From Thalassospira profundimaris (lineage in GTDB: Bacteria > Pseudomonadota > Alphaproteobacteria > Rhodospirillales > Thalassospiraceae): a stretch of DNA of 64,000 bases. Under the pieces are notes generated by a model. The model was not told the DNA's origin. It did not search any database and was given only the letters and a program-made list of their open reading frames with translations. The stretch covers positions 298,092 to 362,091 of the forward strand of contig NZ_JPWI01000003.1 in the NCBI RefSeq assembly GCF_003326795.1, given 5' to 3'. A program made the position numbers and the translations under genes. Below, piece after piece: positions 38,462 through 47,107 of the stretch; the first letter of the stretch is position 1, and each line of letters opens with the position of its first letter.

Positions 38462-39586
38462 TTAGCGGCGGTTTAGCAAGGCATCCTGCCAGCGACGGAT
38501 AAATCGTTCGCGCTTGGCCTGATCAAGATAGACAAGTAATCCGGGGCCAACCGGGAATGAGCGCACCCGTTCGCCATAGCGATCAAAGATCAGTGACGAG
38601 AACGGGCTTTGCGGAACATCTGACCGTACCGGGTTGAAGTTGCCTTCATTTTGCAAAATGCTCTGACCCTTGACGGATAACATGAAGTCAAGGAAGCGCG
38701 CGCCAAGATCCGGGTTCCGGGCATCACGCGGGATGATGGCAATACGCGAATAAACAACAATGAAATCATCGGGCAGAATAACGCCGAGATTCGGGTTGCG
38801 ATGGCTGAATGTCTCGGCATAGGAGCCAAGCAAGTTATATCCCAGAACAACCTGACCGTCGGCTATCTTTTCAAGCATCGGAGATGTGTTTGAGTAAAGC
38901 TTCACCTTCGATTGCCCCAGTGTGCGAACGAAATCCCAGATGCCAGGGAAAAATCGTTCGTCACGGGCCAGAAACAGGAAGCCGACACCACTGCGCTCAA
39001 TATCATAGGTCGTGACCTTTTCGCTCAACAGGTCGTCATGTTTGGTCAGGAGTGCAATGAAATCATCGCGCGTGCGTGGCGGTTCAAGATCGTGTTCACG
39101 GAAAAATGCCCGGTTGTAGGCAATGACAGCAGGTTCCTGTGTGACGGCAAAGGCCTCGTTTCGCCATCGCGCCCAGTGCGGAAGTGCCTGAGTCTCGCTG
39201 CTTTGATGGGAAATTGCGTAACCATCATTGGCGAGCTTCATTTGCAAGTCCATGGACGAACTTATGATCAGGTCGGCGTTTGGTTCACTATTGGCACGCT
39301 GGGACAGCGTCATGTCATACATTTCAAGTGTCTGAAGCTGATGATATTCGACGCCAATGAACGGATTATCTTGCTGGAAGGCCTCGATCACGGGACTGAA
39401 CGCGCCAATGTCGGCTGACCCATAAATGACCGCCGATGGTGTAACATGCGCCAGTAGCGATTGTTCCGGGTCGGAAATCTGTGATGTCCGCATCGGAGGA
39501 AATGTAAACACCTCGGCCAATGCAGAAGATGCTTGCATCGTCGCGACGATGGCACATAAACGAATAATGGTTCGGCCCAGGGTCAT
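38462..39586 (-). CDS. Periplasmic substrate-binding protein next to a TctDE-type pair
   Basis: 374 residues. Signal peptide MTLGRTIIRLCAIVATMQASSALA cleaved before EVFTFP. The mature part looks like an iron/spermidine-type extracellular binding protein (family 1): VIYGSADIGAFSPVIEAFQQDNPFIGVEYHQLQTLEMYD, ADLIISSSMDLQMKLANDGY, VIAYNRAFFREHDLEPPRTRDDFIALL, YNTS/GYNLLGSYAET and ARFLDFMLSVKGQ. No permease or ATPase gene adjoins it; instead it diverges from a TctD/TctE-like pair. A role as a periplasmic ligand receptor for the kinase, like PgtC with PgtB, is an inference. Confidence 0.82.
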   Translation of the reverse strand: MTLGRTIIRLCAIVATMQASSALAEVFTFPPMRTSQISDPEQSLLAHVTPSAVIYGSADIGAFSPVIEAFQQDNPFIGVEYHQLQTLEMYDMTLSQRANSEPNADLIISSSMDLQMKLANDGYAISHQSSETQALPHWARWRNEAFAVTQEPAVIAYNRAFFREHDLEPPRTRDDFIALLTKHDDLLSEKVTTYDIERSGVGFLFLARDERFFPGIWDFVRTLGQSKVKLYSNTSPMLEKIADGQVVLGYNLLGSYAETFSHRNPNLGVILPDDFIVVYSRIAIIPRDARNPDLGARFLDFMLSVKGQSILQNEGNFNPVRSDVPQSPFSSLIFDRYGERVRSFPVGPGLLVYLDQAKRERFIRRWQDALLNRR

Positions 39587-39728
39587 TTTGGATACTCTAT
39601 GTCACGTTCGGCCATTCACAGGTGGCTGTGGTATGAACAAAGTAATCTGCCATATCATGGTTCGTTCAGGGAGCCGCAAGGCAGAACAAAGCCGTAGAAC
39701 GGTTTAACAGGGAAGAGAATTACAAACA

Positions 39729-40394
39729 ATGAGAGTCCTTGTCGTTGAAGATCATGCAGCACTTGCCGACGGGATTGCACGGTCTTTGCGTCATTCGGGC
39801 TATGCTGTTGATGTGATTGCAGATGGAGAGGAAGCCGATGATATCCTGCGCACACAGGAATACGGTCTTGTTGTTCTTGATCTGAACCTTCCGAAACTTG
39901 ACGGGCTTGAAATTCTCAGGCGGTTGCGCCATCGCGGTGCTGAAAGTGCTGTTCTGATCCTGACCGCACGTGGCGATATCGAAGACCGGGTCAAGGGACT
40001 TGATCTTGGTGCAGATGATTATCTGGCGAAACCATTTGAACTGGTCGAGCTTGAAGCACGGGTCAGGGCACTGATGCGGCGTCATGCCGGTACGCACAAT
40101 ACCCAGATCAAATGTGGACAGCTGGCATTTGACACTGTTGCCCGGCGGGTAACGATTAAAGGCGAGGATGTCGACATTCCACGTCGTGAACTGAATATCC
40201 TTGAAATTCTGTTACTACGTGTCGGACATGTGCTGAGCAAGGAGCAGATTTCTGATCAGCTCGCCGGGTTCGAGGATGACATCAGCGCCAATGCGGTAGA
40301 GCTTTATATCAGTCGTTTGCGCAAGCGTGTGGAAATGGCCGATGTTAAAATTCAGACAGTGCGCGGCCTTGGGTATTTGTTGAAGAAAACATGA
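39729..40394 (+). CDS. OmpR-family response regulator, TctD-like
   Basis: 221 residues. Receiver VLVVEDHAALADGIARSLRHSGYAVDV with Asp51 in LVVLDLNLPKLDGLEILRRLR and Lys in DDYLAKPF; C-terminal winged helix RRELNILEILLLRVGHVLSKEQISDQLAGFEDDISANAVELYISRLRKRVE and TVRGLGYLL. TctD/BctD/QseB subgroup. Its stop overlaps the kinase start (ATGA). With tctCBA 4 kb away it is the natural candidate regulator of tricarboxylate uptake. Confidence 0.92.
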   Translation: MRVLVVEDHAALADGIARSLRHSGYAVDVIADGEEADDILRTQEYGLVVLDLNLPKLDGLEILRRLRHRGAESAVLILTARGDIEDRVKGLDLGADDYLAKPFELVELEARVRALMRRHAGTHNTQIKCGQLAFDTVARRVTIKGEDVDIPRRELNILEILLLRVGHVLSKEQISDQLAGFEDDISANAVELYISRLRKRVEMADVKIQTVRGLGYLLKKT

Positions 40395-41791
40395 AATGGC
40401 GTAACGGGTCACTCAGACGCAGGCTTGTCATATGGTTGCTGATACCTCTTTTGGTGATCAGTTCCCTGATGTTGCTCGAAGTTCGGAGTAACGCAGTAAA
40501 GTCGACAAATCAGGCTTTTGACCGAGCTCTTTTAAGTTCAGCATTGGCAATTGCTGACCGTGTTGTCCTGATCGGCGGCAAGATCGAAGTCGATGTTCCC
40601 TATGTCGCACTTGAGATGCTGACCAGTGCCGCAGAAGATCGCGTCTTTTATCAGGTCAGTACAGGGCAGGGTGAATTCATCACCGGCTATGAAGACCTGC
40701 CACCGGTTCCGGAACGCCTTTTGCCACTTCGTGAAGAACCGGTATTTTATGATGCTGTTTATAATGGTGAGCAGGTTCGCATCGGGGCCTTGTCGCGATA
40801 TGTTGCAAGCGTTCGAAAAGCCACGCGTTTTCAGGTTCTTGTTGCGGAAACCATGGGGACGCGCACAAGTCTTAGCGAGGATATTCTCGCCAGTGCCGCT
40901 GCGCGCCAGATCGTACTGATCATGCTTGCGGCCATCATTGTGTGGTTTGGTATTGGGCAGGGCCTTAAACCGCTGACCCGGCTTGAAGAAGCACTTAATC
41001 GGCGCTCGCCGACCGATTTGCGACCGATTTTGCATGACGTTCCGACCGAGGTACGTCATCTGGTTGGGGCAATCAACCAGCTGTTCGGGCGTCTGGAGAA
41101 CAGTCTGAAAACGATGCAGCGATTTACTGCGGATGCCGCACATCAGTTGCGTACACCTTTGGCAGCACTTCGCACCCAGGCCGAGCTCGGACAGCGCGAG
41201 AGCGAACCCGAAAAACTGCATCAGATCATGGCAACGATTGCGTCTTCGACGCGGCAAACATCCCATCTTGCCAATCAGTTGCTCGCATCTGCGCGCGCAG
41301 CACCCGAAGGATTGGCTGGTCGACCGTTTGAAAAAATTGATCTTTGTGAAATTACGCGCGCTGTGACCAGCACCAAGGTCCCGGCAGCACTCGAAAGCGG
41401 TATTGATCTTGGATATGAAGGTCTGACAGAGCCTACATACATTATGGGTGATGCGACGCTTATCGAAGAGCTTCTCAAAAACCTTGTCCATAACGCACTG
41501 ATATATTGCCCGGAAGGCAGTGCAGTGACTGTGCGGCTTGAAAATGATTTCAAGGATGATGTCGTGCGGCTTACGGTCGAGGATAACGGCCCGGGAATTC
41601 CTGTTGAACACCACAAGGACGTTTTCAAGAGGTTTTACCGGATGAATGATGCCGGGCAGGAAGAAGGGTGCGGACTTGGTCTGTCGATCGTCAAAGAGAT
41701 TGCTGCACGTCACGAAACCAAAGTGAAGCTGTCACAGCCCCAAGGTCACGGCGGTTGCGTGTTCAGTGTCAAGTTCAAGCGATGTCAATGA
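40391..41791 (+). CDS. Sensor histidine kinase, TctE-like
   Basis: 466 residues. First helix LVIWLLIPLLVISSLMLLEVR (about 12-32), a periplasmic region of 2CSK_N type (TNQAFDRALLSSALAIADRVV ... YQVSTGQGEFITGYEDLPPVPE ... VRIGALSRYV), second helix RQIVLIMLAAIIVWFGIGQGL, HAMP-like linker, H-box RFTADAAHQLRTPLAALRTQAELG with His251, N-box LLKNLVHNALIYCPEG and G-boxes DNGPGIPVEHHKDVFKRFYR and GCGLGLSIVKEI. The N-terminal domain is the one found in tricarboxylate-sensing TctE kinases. Partner of the preceding regulator. Confidence 0.92.
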   Translation: MKWRNGSLRRRLVIWLLIPLLVISSLMLLEVRSNAVKSTNQAFDRALLSSALAIADRVVLIGGKIEVDVPYVALEMLTSAAEDRVFYQVSTGQGEFITGYEDLPPVPERLLPLREEPVFYDAVYNGEQVRIGALSRYVASVRKATRFQVLVAETMGTRTSLSEDILASAAARQIVLIMLAAIIVWFGIGQGLKPLTRLEEALNRRSPTDLRPILHDVPTEVRHLVGAINQLFGRLENSLKTMQRFTADAAHQLRTPLAALRTQAELGQRESEPEKLHQIMATIASSTRQTSHLANQLLASARAAPEGLAGRPFEKIDLCEITRAVTSTKVPAALESGIDLGYEGLTEPTYIMGDATLIEELLKNLVHNALIYCPEGSAVTVRLENDFKDDVVRLTVEDNGPGIPVEHHKDVFKRFYRMNDAGQEEGCGLGLSIVKEIAARHETKVKLSQPQGHGGCVFSVKFKRCQ

Positions 41792-42003
41792 TGCGCAACG
41801 CAGGGATGTGGCGATGAAAGTCAAAGTTTCCGATTAATATATCTTTTCATCTATTTGATATTAAAGGATATATCCTGATCTAAAGATGTCGGCGGGTTTT
41901 TGGAACGGCTTGCGTTAGTTTGAACTGCGTTTCGAATATGCGGGAACTGGTTGATGTTGCGTGATTGTCAATGACTTGAAGAGGCTATGGGTTTCCACCT
42001 ATC

Positions 42004-42738
42004 TCAATCTTGAGAAACAGATGTGCGTGCAAGCCATGCACTAAGTTCTTTGTTCGCGGTGATAAGCCCCTCGCGATTGATCACCTTGCGCGCGATGGCA
42101 CTGGAGACGGCGCGCGTCCGTTTGTTGAGTACGATACCCATGTCATTTTGGTCTTGGGATTCTACATCCAGTTTATCGTACAGCGACAGTAACCGGTTCT
42201 GGACAGTCCGAAGCGAGAGTTTCCGGCGTATTGCGATTGCCTTGTCAGGTAACCCCAGTGCGAGATCAAGCAAGATCAAATATTCGAATTCCGTTAATGC
42301 GCTGCGTGAACGCATGTGTTGGGCCTGTATCTGATGAATTTCGCGATCGACAACAATCTGTGCTTCAATAAGGACTGCGCGTAAAGCCAGGCGCATCTTG
42401 TCTTGTGAAGCAGTTTTAAGAACATATCCGTAAGCCGCCTGATCTGGAACGATCCGCGTAATGCCGCGTAAATACGCTTCATCAGAATAGTTTGACCAGA
42501 AAAGAATTCGGGTATCCGGGCGTTCAGCCCAAATGGTTCGGGCGGCTTCGATACCGTTGTGTTCCTTCATTCGCAGGTCCATCACAATTGCAGAAATCTG
42601 ATGGCGACGTGCAAGTGTTTCGCCATCTTTGCCATTTGGAGCAAGCAGGATTTCATCAAATTCCGGCAACGTACTTTCCACGATCTCCATCAGAAAATCG
42701 GTGTGCATTTTGTCATCTTCAACCAGCAATATTTTCAT
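42004..42738 (-). CDS. NarL/FixJ-type response regulator
   Basis: 244 residues. Receiver domain ILLVEDDKMHTDFLMEIVESTLPEFDEILLAPNGKDGETL with Asp54 in IVMDLRMKEHNGIEAARTIW; C-terminal LuxR-like helix-turn-helix ALTEFEYLILLDLALGLPDKAIAIRRKLSLRTVQNRLLSLYDKLDV, a somewhat divergent version where the usual LTxRExEVL is LTEFEYLIL. A further 45 residues follow the HTH. It overlaps the kinase gene by 20 bases and lies upstream of the ABC operon at 44357, which it may control. Confidence 0.88.
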   Translation of the reverse strand: MKILLVEDDKMHTDFLMEIVESTLPEFDEILLAPNGKDGETLARRHQISAIVMDLRMKEHNGIEAARTIWAERPDTRILFWSNYSDEAYLRGITRIVPDQAAYGYVLKTASQDKMRLALRAVLIEAQIVVDREIHQIQAQHMRSRSALTEFEYLILLDLALGLPDKAIAIRRKLSLRTVQNRLLSLYDKLDVESQDQNDMGIVLNKRTRAVSSAIARKVINREGLITANKELSAWLARTSVSQD

Positions 42739-43924
42739 GGATCACGTCTCCTGCTTTTCCGGTCGTTTGATGCAACTGAATGGTAATTTGCGTACCTTGT
42801 GAAGTGGAAAGATCGTATTTCGCACCGATGAGGCGCGCGCGGGTTTTCATATGTTCCAATCCACTGGAAGGTTTTCTTGGATGTGGTTTGAACCGACCGT
42901 CGTCTGAAATCCGAATATTCAAACAACCTGCCGGGTTTTCGGTTACCGAAACTGAAACGAGATTGGCGTTGGAGTGCCGGACAGCGTTATTGATTGCTTC
43001 CTGACAAATCCGGAAAACGGCGATCCGTGTTGTCTCTGGCAAAGAATCAATTGCCCCGTCTGTATGATCGTCGACCCTGAATTGCATAGTGCTGTCATAG
43101 CTAACCGCACGTTCCAGATGGGTTTGAACCGCGTGGTGAAATCCAAACAAGTCAAGGATTGAGGGGATTGAGGTATCAATGATGTCGCGCAGTCCCTGAA
43201 TCATGTTTTGGACCTGCTGCTGCAATCGAAGATACTGTGCTTCGCTCAGGCCGGGGCGGATATCTCTGGCGATGCGTGTCAAGTCGGCCAAAGTCTGGTC
43301 GTGCAAGTCCATGCCAATACGCTGGCGTTCGGCTTCGAGAGCATCAGTGAGGCTAAGCGCCCCCAACCGCAGACCTTCTTCACGCGCAAGAATTTCGGCA
43401 CGAATTATTGCTTCTTTATTGGCCTTTTCATTAGCCCGCAGGGCATAAAAATAGGGAGCCAGCATGTCTGCGAGAATGCGTATCTGCTCGACATGGCTTT
43501 GAGTATAAAAGTCCTCTTTATTTGAAGAACAATTCAAAGACCCGACGACTTCACCCAGGACCTTCATGCCGACACTCACACGACTGCGCAATTCGTGGTC
43601 TACTATGGGTGCACTTACTGCGCCGGGGAAAATGAAACGCGGATCCTGAAGTGCATTTCCTGTAAGGAGATGGTCTGTCTTGCCCAGAAGGATGTCGCGG
43701 ATCGGAGCCTTGTGCACCCGGGACCGCATTTTGCTCCAGGCAGTTTCCACGCCAACTTCATATGCCGTCGCCCACCTTTTGTCTGTGTCGATAAGACACA
43801 CATCAAGATGGTCAAACTCGATAATCTTGTCGATCTCGGTTTTCACCGAGCTTAGCGCCGAGTGAATATCGAGATTGCCCGCAAGCAAATTGGATATGCG
43901 AAGGTAGTGAGCAAGATCCGACAT
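42719..43924 (-). CDS. Soluble GAF-domain histidine kinase (HisKA_3 type)
   Basis: 401 residues, no membrane helices. GAF-like sensor over about residues 15-155 (SALSSVKTEIDKIIEFDHLDVCLIDTDKRWATAYEVG ... SRVSVGMKVLGEVVGSLNCSS), a coiled linker, the dimerisation box ALEAERQRIGMDLHDQTLADLTRIARDI with His208, and a HATPase (FRICQEAINNAVRHSNANLVSVSV, ISDDGRF, GLEHMKTRARLIGA). It should phosphorylate the overlapping NarL-type regulator. A GGAGG ribosome site lies seven bases upstream. The intracellular ligand of the GAF domain is unknown. Confidence 0.9.
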   Translation of the reverse strand: MSDLAHYLRISNLLAGNLDIHSALSSVKTEIDKIIEFDHLDVCLIDTDKRWATAYEVGVETAWSKMRSRVHKAPIRDILLGKTDHLLTGNALQDPRFIFPGAVSAPIVDHELRSRVSVGMKVLGEVVGSLNCSSNKEDFYTQSHVEQIRILADMLAPYFYALRANEKANKEAIIRAEILAREEGLRLGALSLTDALEAERQRIGMDLHDQTLADLTRIARDIRPGLSEAQYLRLQQQVQNMIQGLRDIIDTSIPSILDLFGFHHAVQTHLERAVSYDSTMQFRVDDHTDGAIDSLPETTRIAVFRICQEAINNAVRHSNANLVSVSVTENPAGCLNIRISDDGRFKPHPRKPSSGLEHMKTRARLIGAKYDLSTSQGTQITIQLHQTTGKAGDVIHENIAG

Positions 43925-44356
43925 GGTTGTTTCCTCCAGCTCTTAAATCATATTCACAGGTTTTTGCCTTGTCTTGCGGAAACCCGCAACTTGGATGCGT
44001 GACACCGTATGCGTTGTGCGGAGAGTGCTCTTTACGATTTATCAGCAGAGAATGAAACTTGCGCAATGGTTTCATGGCTGGAGTTGCAGTCGCGAACTCA
44101 TCCTCACCCCTCCACGGTGATGGAATAAATAAAAACAATAAGTCACTTGCCGATGTTCAAGCGAATGCTGTGTGCACAACCAGATTTCGCAATGGAAATT
44201 GGCCTGACGACAAAAATGTTCATTTGCGATCGATGATCAGGAGCGTCGATTCAGACATTTGACACCTAACTGACCAAGAAAATTACACAAAGCGGGCAGG
44301 GGCGCTGACCTGCTGAGGAAGACATAAAGAACAGCGCATCCAACGGGAGGAATACC
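43925..44356. other. 432-base divergent control region
   Basis: No convincing gene. It separates the minus-strand kinase from the plus-strand ABC operon. It contains the promoter given separately (44259-44287) and a long upstream stretch with no obvious repeats, consistent with regulator-binding sites upstream of a sugar-transport operon. A 67-codon open frame at 44059-44262 has no ribosome site or recognisable sequence. Confidence 0.5.
44259..44287 (+). promoter_or_regulatory. Predicted sigma-70 promoter of the first ABC operon
   Basis: TTGACA (44259-44264), exactly 17 bases, ATTACA (44282-44287), about 70 bases before the binding-protein ATG. The perfect -35 and ideal spacing make it the best promoter candidate in this gap. 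Confidence 0.6.
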
Positions 44357-45469
44357 ATGAAAAAACTACTTTCGATGACGACAGCAACTGTCGCCCTGAT
44401 GTTGACTGCACAGGTTGCGATTGCTGGCCCGAATACCGTTGCTGGTCCTGGCGCTGATCCGTCATGCTTCACACCGGTATCGGACAACACGACATACTTC
44501 CAGTGGCCAGGACGTGAAGGCCCTTACAAGATTGCTCTGGTCAACGGCTTTATTGCCAATGACTGGCGCGTTCAAATGATTGCGGTCGCAAAGGCGTATG
44601 CTGCGCAGCCTGACGTGGCAGCTGATATCGAAGAGTTCAAGGTCGTTTCGGTCGGTGAGGATATCGCCGCTCAGATCGCGGCTGCGAACAACTTCATCGA
44701 TCAGGGATTTGATGCAATCATCATCAATGCCAACAATACCGCAGCATTTGGTTCAGTGGTTCGTAAAGCCAACGAAGCCAATGTGGTAGTTCTGTCATTT
44801 GACAACGTTATTGATGACCCGAACCAGATCGCGATCAATGTTGATCAAAAAGGCCTTGGCAAGTCAGCCGGGGAATTTTTGCTTGAACAAAGCGGAGATG
44901 GTCCTGCCAAGTTCCTGCATGTACGTGGTCCTGCGGGGCAACCTGTGGATATCGCGCGAAACGAGGGTTTTCTTGAAGTTATCAAGGAATCCGGTCGTGA
45001 CGTCGAAGTTGTTGATGTCGTTGGGAACTGGGCGCCCGGCGATGGCCAGAAAGTTACGGCAGATGCTATTGCTGCAGGCGGTGTATTTGACGGGATTTAT
45101 GTGCAGGGCGGATCGCAAGGTGTTGCAACGGCTATGCTGGATGCGGGCGTTTTCAAAGCTCCGATTTCCGGAGAAACCGAAAATGCGTTTCGGCAGCTCT
45201 GCAATAAAGCTGGGCTGAGCTGTCAGTCTGGTGGCACGGGTCCTGCGCAGTCCTCAGTAACGATCAAAACAGCAATAGCGGCATTGAAGGGTGAAGTCGT
45301 TCCCTCAGAAATTGCGCTGCCGACATCGATCTCCTATGCGCCTTTCAAGGAAGGTGTCGAAATGTTCCCGAAACTTCCGGGGAGCTTCTTTGCGGGCAAC
45401 AATTTCGAAGCTTGCAATATTGGCTTCACGGCAGAGGAAATCGCGTCTCAGACAGGCGAGAATAACTAA
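44357..45469 (+). CDS. Sugar ABC transporter substrate-binding protein
   Basis: 370-residue periplasmic binding protein of the ribose/LacI-like fold (Peripla_BP_4). Signal peptide MKKLLSMTTATVALMLTAQVAIA, cleaved before GPN. Mature part: YKIALVNGFIANDWRVQMIAVAKAYA, ADIEEFKVVSVGEDIAAQIAAANNFIDQGFDAIIINANNTAAF, VVVLSFDNVIDDPNQIAINVDQKGLGKSAGEFLL and GIYVQGGSQGVATAMLDAG. Strong GGGAGGA ribosome site. First gene of the operon SBP-ATPase-permease-permease-lactonase. Substrate probably a sugar or polyol; not identified. Confidence 0.9.
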   Translation: MKKLLSMTTATVALMLTAQVAIAGPNTVAGPGADPSCFTPVSDNTTYFQWPGREGPYKIALVNGFIANDWRVQMIAVAKAYAAQPDVAADIEEFKVVSVGEDIAAQIAAANNFIDQGFDAIIINANNTAAFGSVVRKANEANVVVLSFDNVIDDPNQIAINVDQKGLGKSAGEFLLEQSGDGPAKFLHVRGPAGQPVDIARNEGFLEVIKESGRDVEVVDVVGNWAPGDGQKVTADAIAAGGVFDGIYVQGGSQGVATAMLDAGVFKAPISGETENAFRQLCNKAGLSCQSGGTGPAQSSVTIKTAIAALKGEVVPSEIALPTSISYAPFKEGVEMFPKLPGSFFAGNNFEACNIGFTAEEIASQTGENN

Positions 45470-45538
45470 CAACAAACGTCCGGTTACCGTCGGCCCGGTT
45501 CGGGTCGGCGGTATTCTATACTGGTTAGGAACACTGCC

Positions 45539-47107
45539 GTGTCAGAGCGCAAATCTCCTTATTTATTGTCAATGTCGGGCATTACCAAAAGTTATGGTGG
45601 TGTCCGTGCTCTAGAAGATGTCAGTTTTGAAACGCACCGTGGATCAATCCATGCATTGCTTGGTGAAAACGGGGCGGGAAAATCGACGTTGATCAAAGTT
45701 CTTTCGGGTGTTGTGCAGCCCGATAGCGGAAAGATCGAAATTGAAGGCAACATCGTAAATTTTGCAAATCCACAGGAAGCCAATGACCTGGGTGTGTCAT
45801 GCATATTCCAGGAATTGTCCCTGTTGCCCGATCTTACCGTTGCCGACAATATCGGCATCACCCGTCCACCACGTAATAAGTTTGGCCTGATTGACTATCG
45901 CGCCCAGCGACAGATAGCCGAAGAGGCGCTTGCGCGCGTTGGTGGCGAGAACATCGATCCGATGGAAACCGTCAGCAATCTGTCTCTGTCTCGACGCCAG
46001 ATGGTGGAAATTGCCAAAGCATTGGCCCGGAATCCCAAAATTCTGATCATGGACGAGGCAACATCTGCGTTAACAGCCGCTGATGTGGAGAAGGTCTACG
46101 CGATGCTTCACCGGCTTCGCGATGAGGGAATGTCAATCATCTACATTTCTCACCGTATGCCCGAGATCGCCGAACTGGCTGACACCTGTACGGTTTATCG
46201 TAACGGCAGAAAGGTCGAGACATTCAAGAACGGTACGAAATCAGATAGCGCCGTTGTCGAGATGATGATCGGTCGCGAATATAGCAGTGTGTATCCTGCG
46301 AAAAGTACCAGACCTGATGTTTCCGAGCCGATCCTGAAGGTGGAGAACTTTTCCTGGAACGATGAACTCAATGACATCAACCTTGAAATGCGTCCGGGTG
46401 AGATTGTCGGGCTTGGAGGTTTGGACGGGCAGGGGCAGAAGCAGTTGCAACTGGGCCTGTTTGGAACGCTGATCGGGTCGACCGGGGGCGTTGAAGTCAA
46501 CGGCGCGCCTGTAAAGTTGAACAGTCCAAAGATGGCGAAGTCCGATGACATAGGCATTGCGCTTGTACCAGAGGATCGCAAATACGAAGGCCTGATGTTG
46601 TCGATGACCGTTCGGGAGAACCTGTCATTTGCAGCTGTTGAAAAAATGAGCCGGTTAGGTGTCGTCGATACAGCTGCAGAAGAAATGGCCATCGATGAAA
46701 TGGTTGAACTTCTCAAGATCAAGGCCGATGGCATCGATGGTCCGGTCGGGGCGCTGTCCGGGGGGAACCAGCAAAAGGTCGTGATCGGGAAGTGGCTTAT
46801 GACCAAGCCACGCATCATTCTGTTGAACGATCCTACGCGTGGAATTGATGTCGGCACCAAGCAGGAAATATATCATCTCCTGCAGAAACTGGCAGCTGAG
46901 GGATGTGCGATCCTTTTGTATTCAACGGACTATGACGAACTGATTGGCTGCTGTGACCGCGTTCTTGTCATGTATGACGGCCGGATTGTTCGAACCCTTG
47001 CTGGGGATGATCTTAACGAAACCAATCTGGTTTCGGCTGCACTTAACCTGCCGGAACAAGCTGTGATCCAGCCAGAATTGAAAAAGAAACAAGGGATGTC
47101 GTTATGA
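45539..47107 (+). CDS. Sugar ABC transporter ATPase (two-domain, RbsA/MglA type)
   Basis: 522 residues with two ATPase domains. First domain: Walker A GENGAGKST (from residue 42), IFQELSLLPDLTV, signature NLSLSRRQMVEIAKAL, Walker B ILIMDEATSALTAADVEKV, switch His in YISHRM. Second domain: signature ALSGGNQQKVVIGKWL but Walker B reads IILLNDPTRGIDVG, with Asn430-Asp431 in place of the usual Asp-Glu. The start is GTG, with AGGA eight bases upstream. It should drive the two permeases that follow. Confidence 0.92.
   Translation: MSERKSPYLLSMSGITKSYGGVRALEDVSFETHRGSIHALLGENGAGKSTLIKVLSGVVQPDSGKIEIEGNIVNFANPQEANDLGVSCIFQELSLLPDLTVADNIGITRPPRNKFGLIDYRAQRQIAEEALARVGGENIDPMETVSNLSLSRRQMVEIAKALARNPKILIMDEATSALTAADVEKVYAMLHRLRDEGMSIIYISHRMPEIAELADTCTVYRNGRKVETFKNGTKSDSAVVEMMIGREYSSVYPAKSTRPDVSEPILKVENFSWNDELNDINLEMRPGEIVGLGGLDGQGQKQLQLGLFGTLIGSTGGVEVNGAPVKLNSPKMAKSDDIGIALVPEDRKYEGLMLSMTVRENLSFAAVEKMSRLGVVDTAAEEMAIDEMVELLKIKADGIDGPVGALSGGNQQKVVIGKWLMTKPRIILLNDPTRGIDVGTKQEIYHLLQKLAAEGCAILLYSTDYDELIGCCDRVLVMYDGRIVRTLAGDDLNETNLVSAALNLPEQAVIQPELKKKQGMSL

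Noticed and set aside
40538..41713. 391-codon minus-strand frame opposite the TctE-like kinase
   Set aside because: Long but antisense to a kinase with all conserved boxes; its residue mix (many C, R, N) is typical of an artefact.
44059..44262. 67-codon frame in the gap before the first ABC operon
   Set aside because: No ribosome site, overlaps the predicted promoter, no recognisable sequence.
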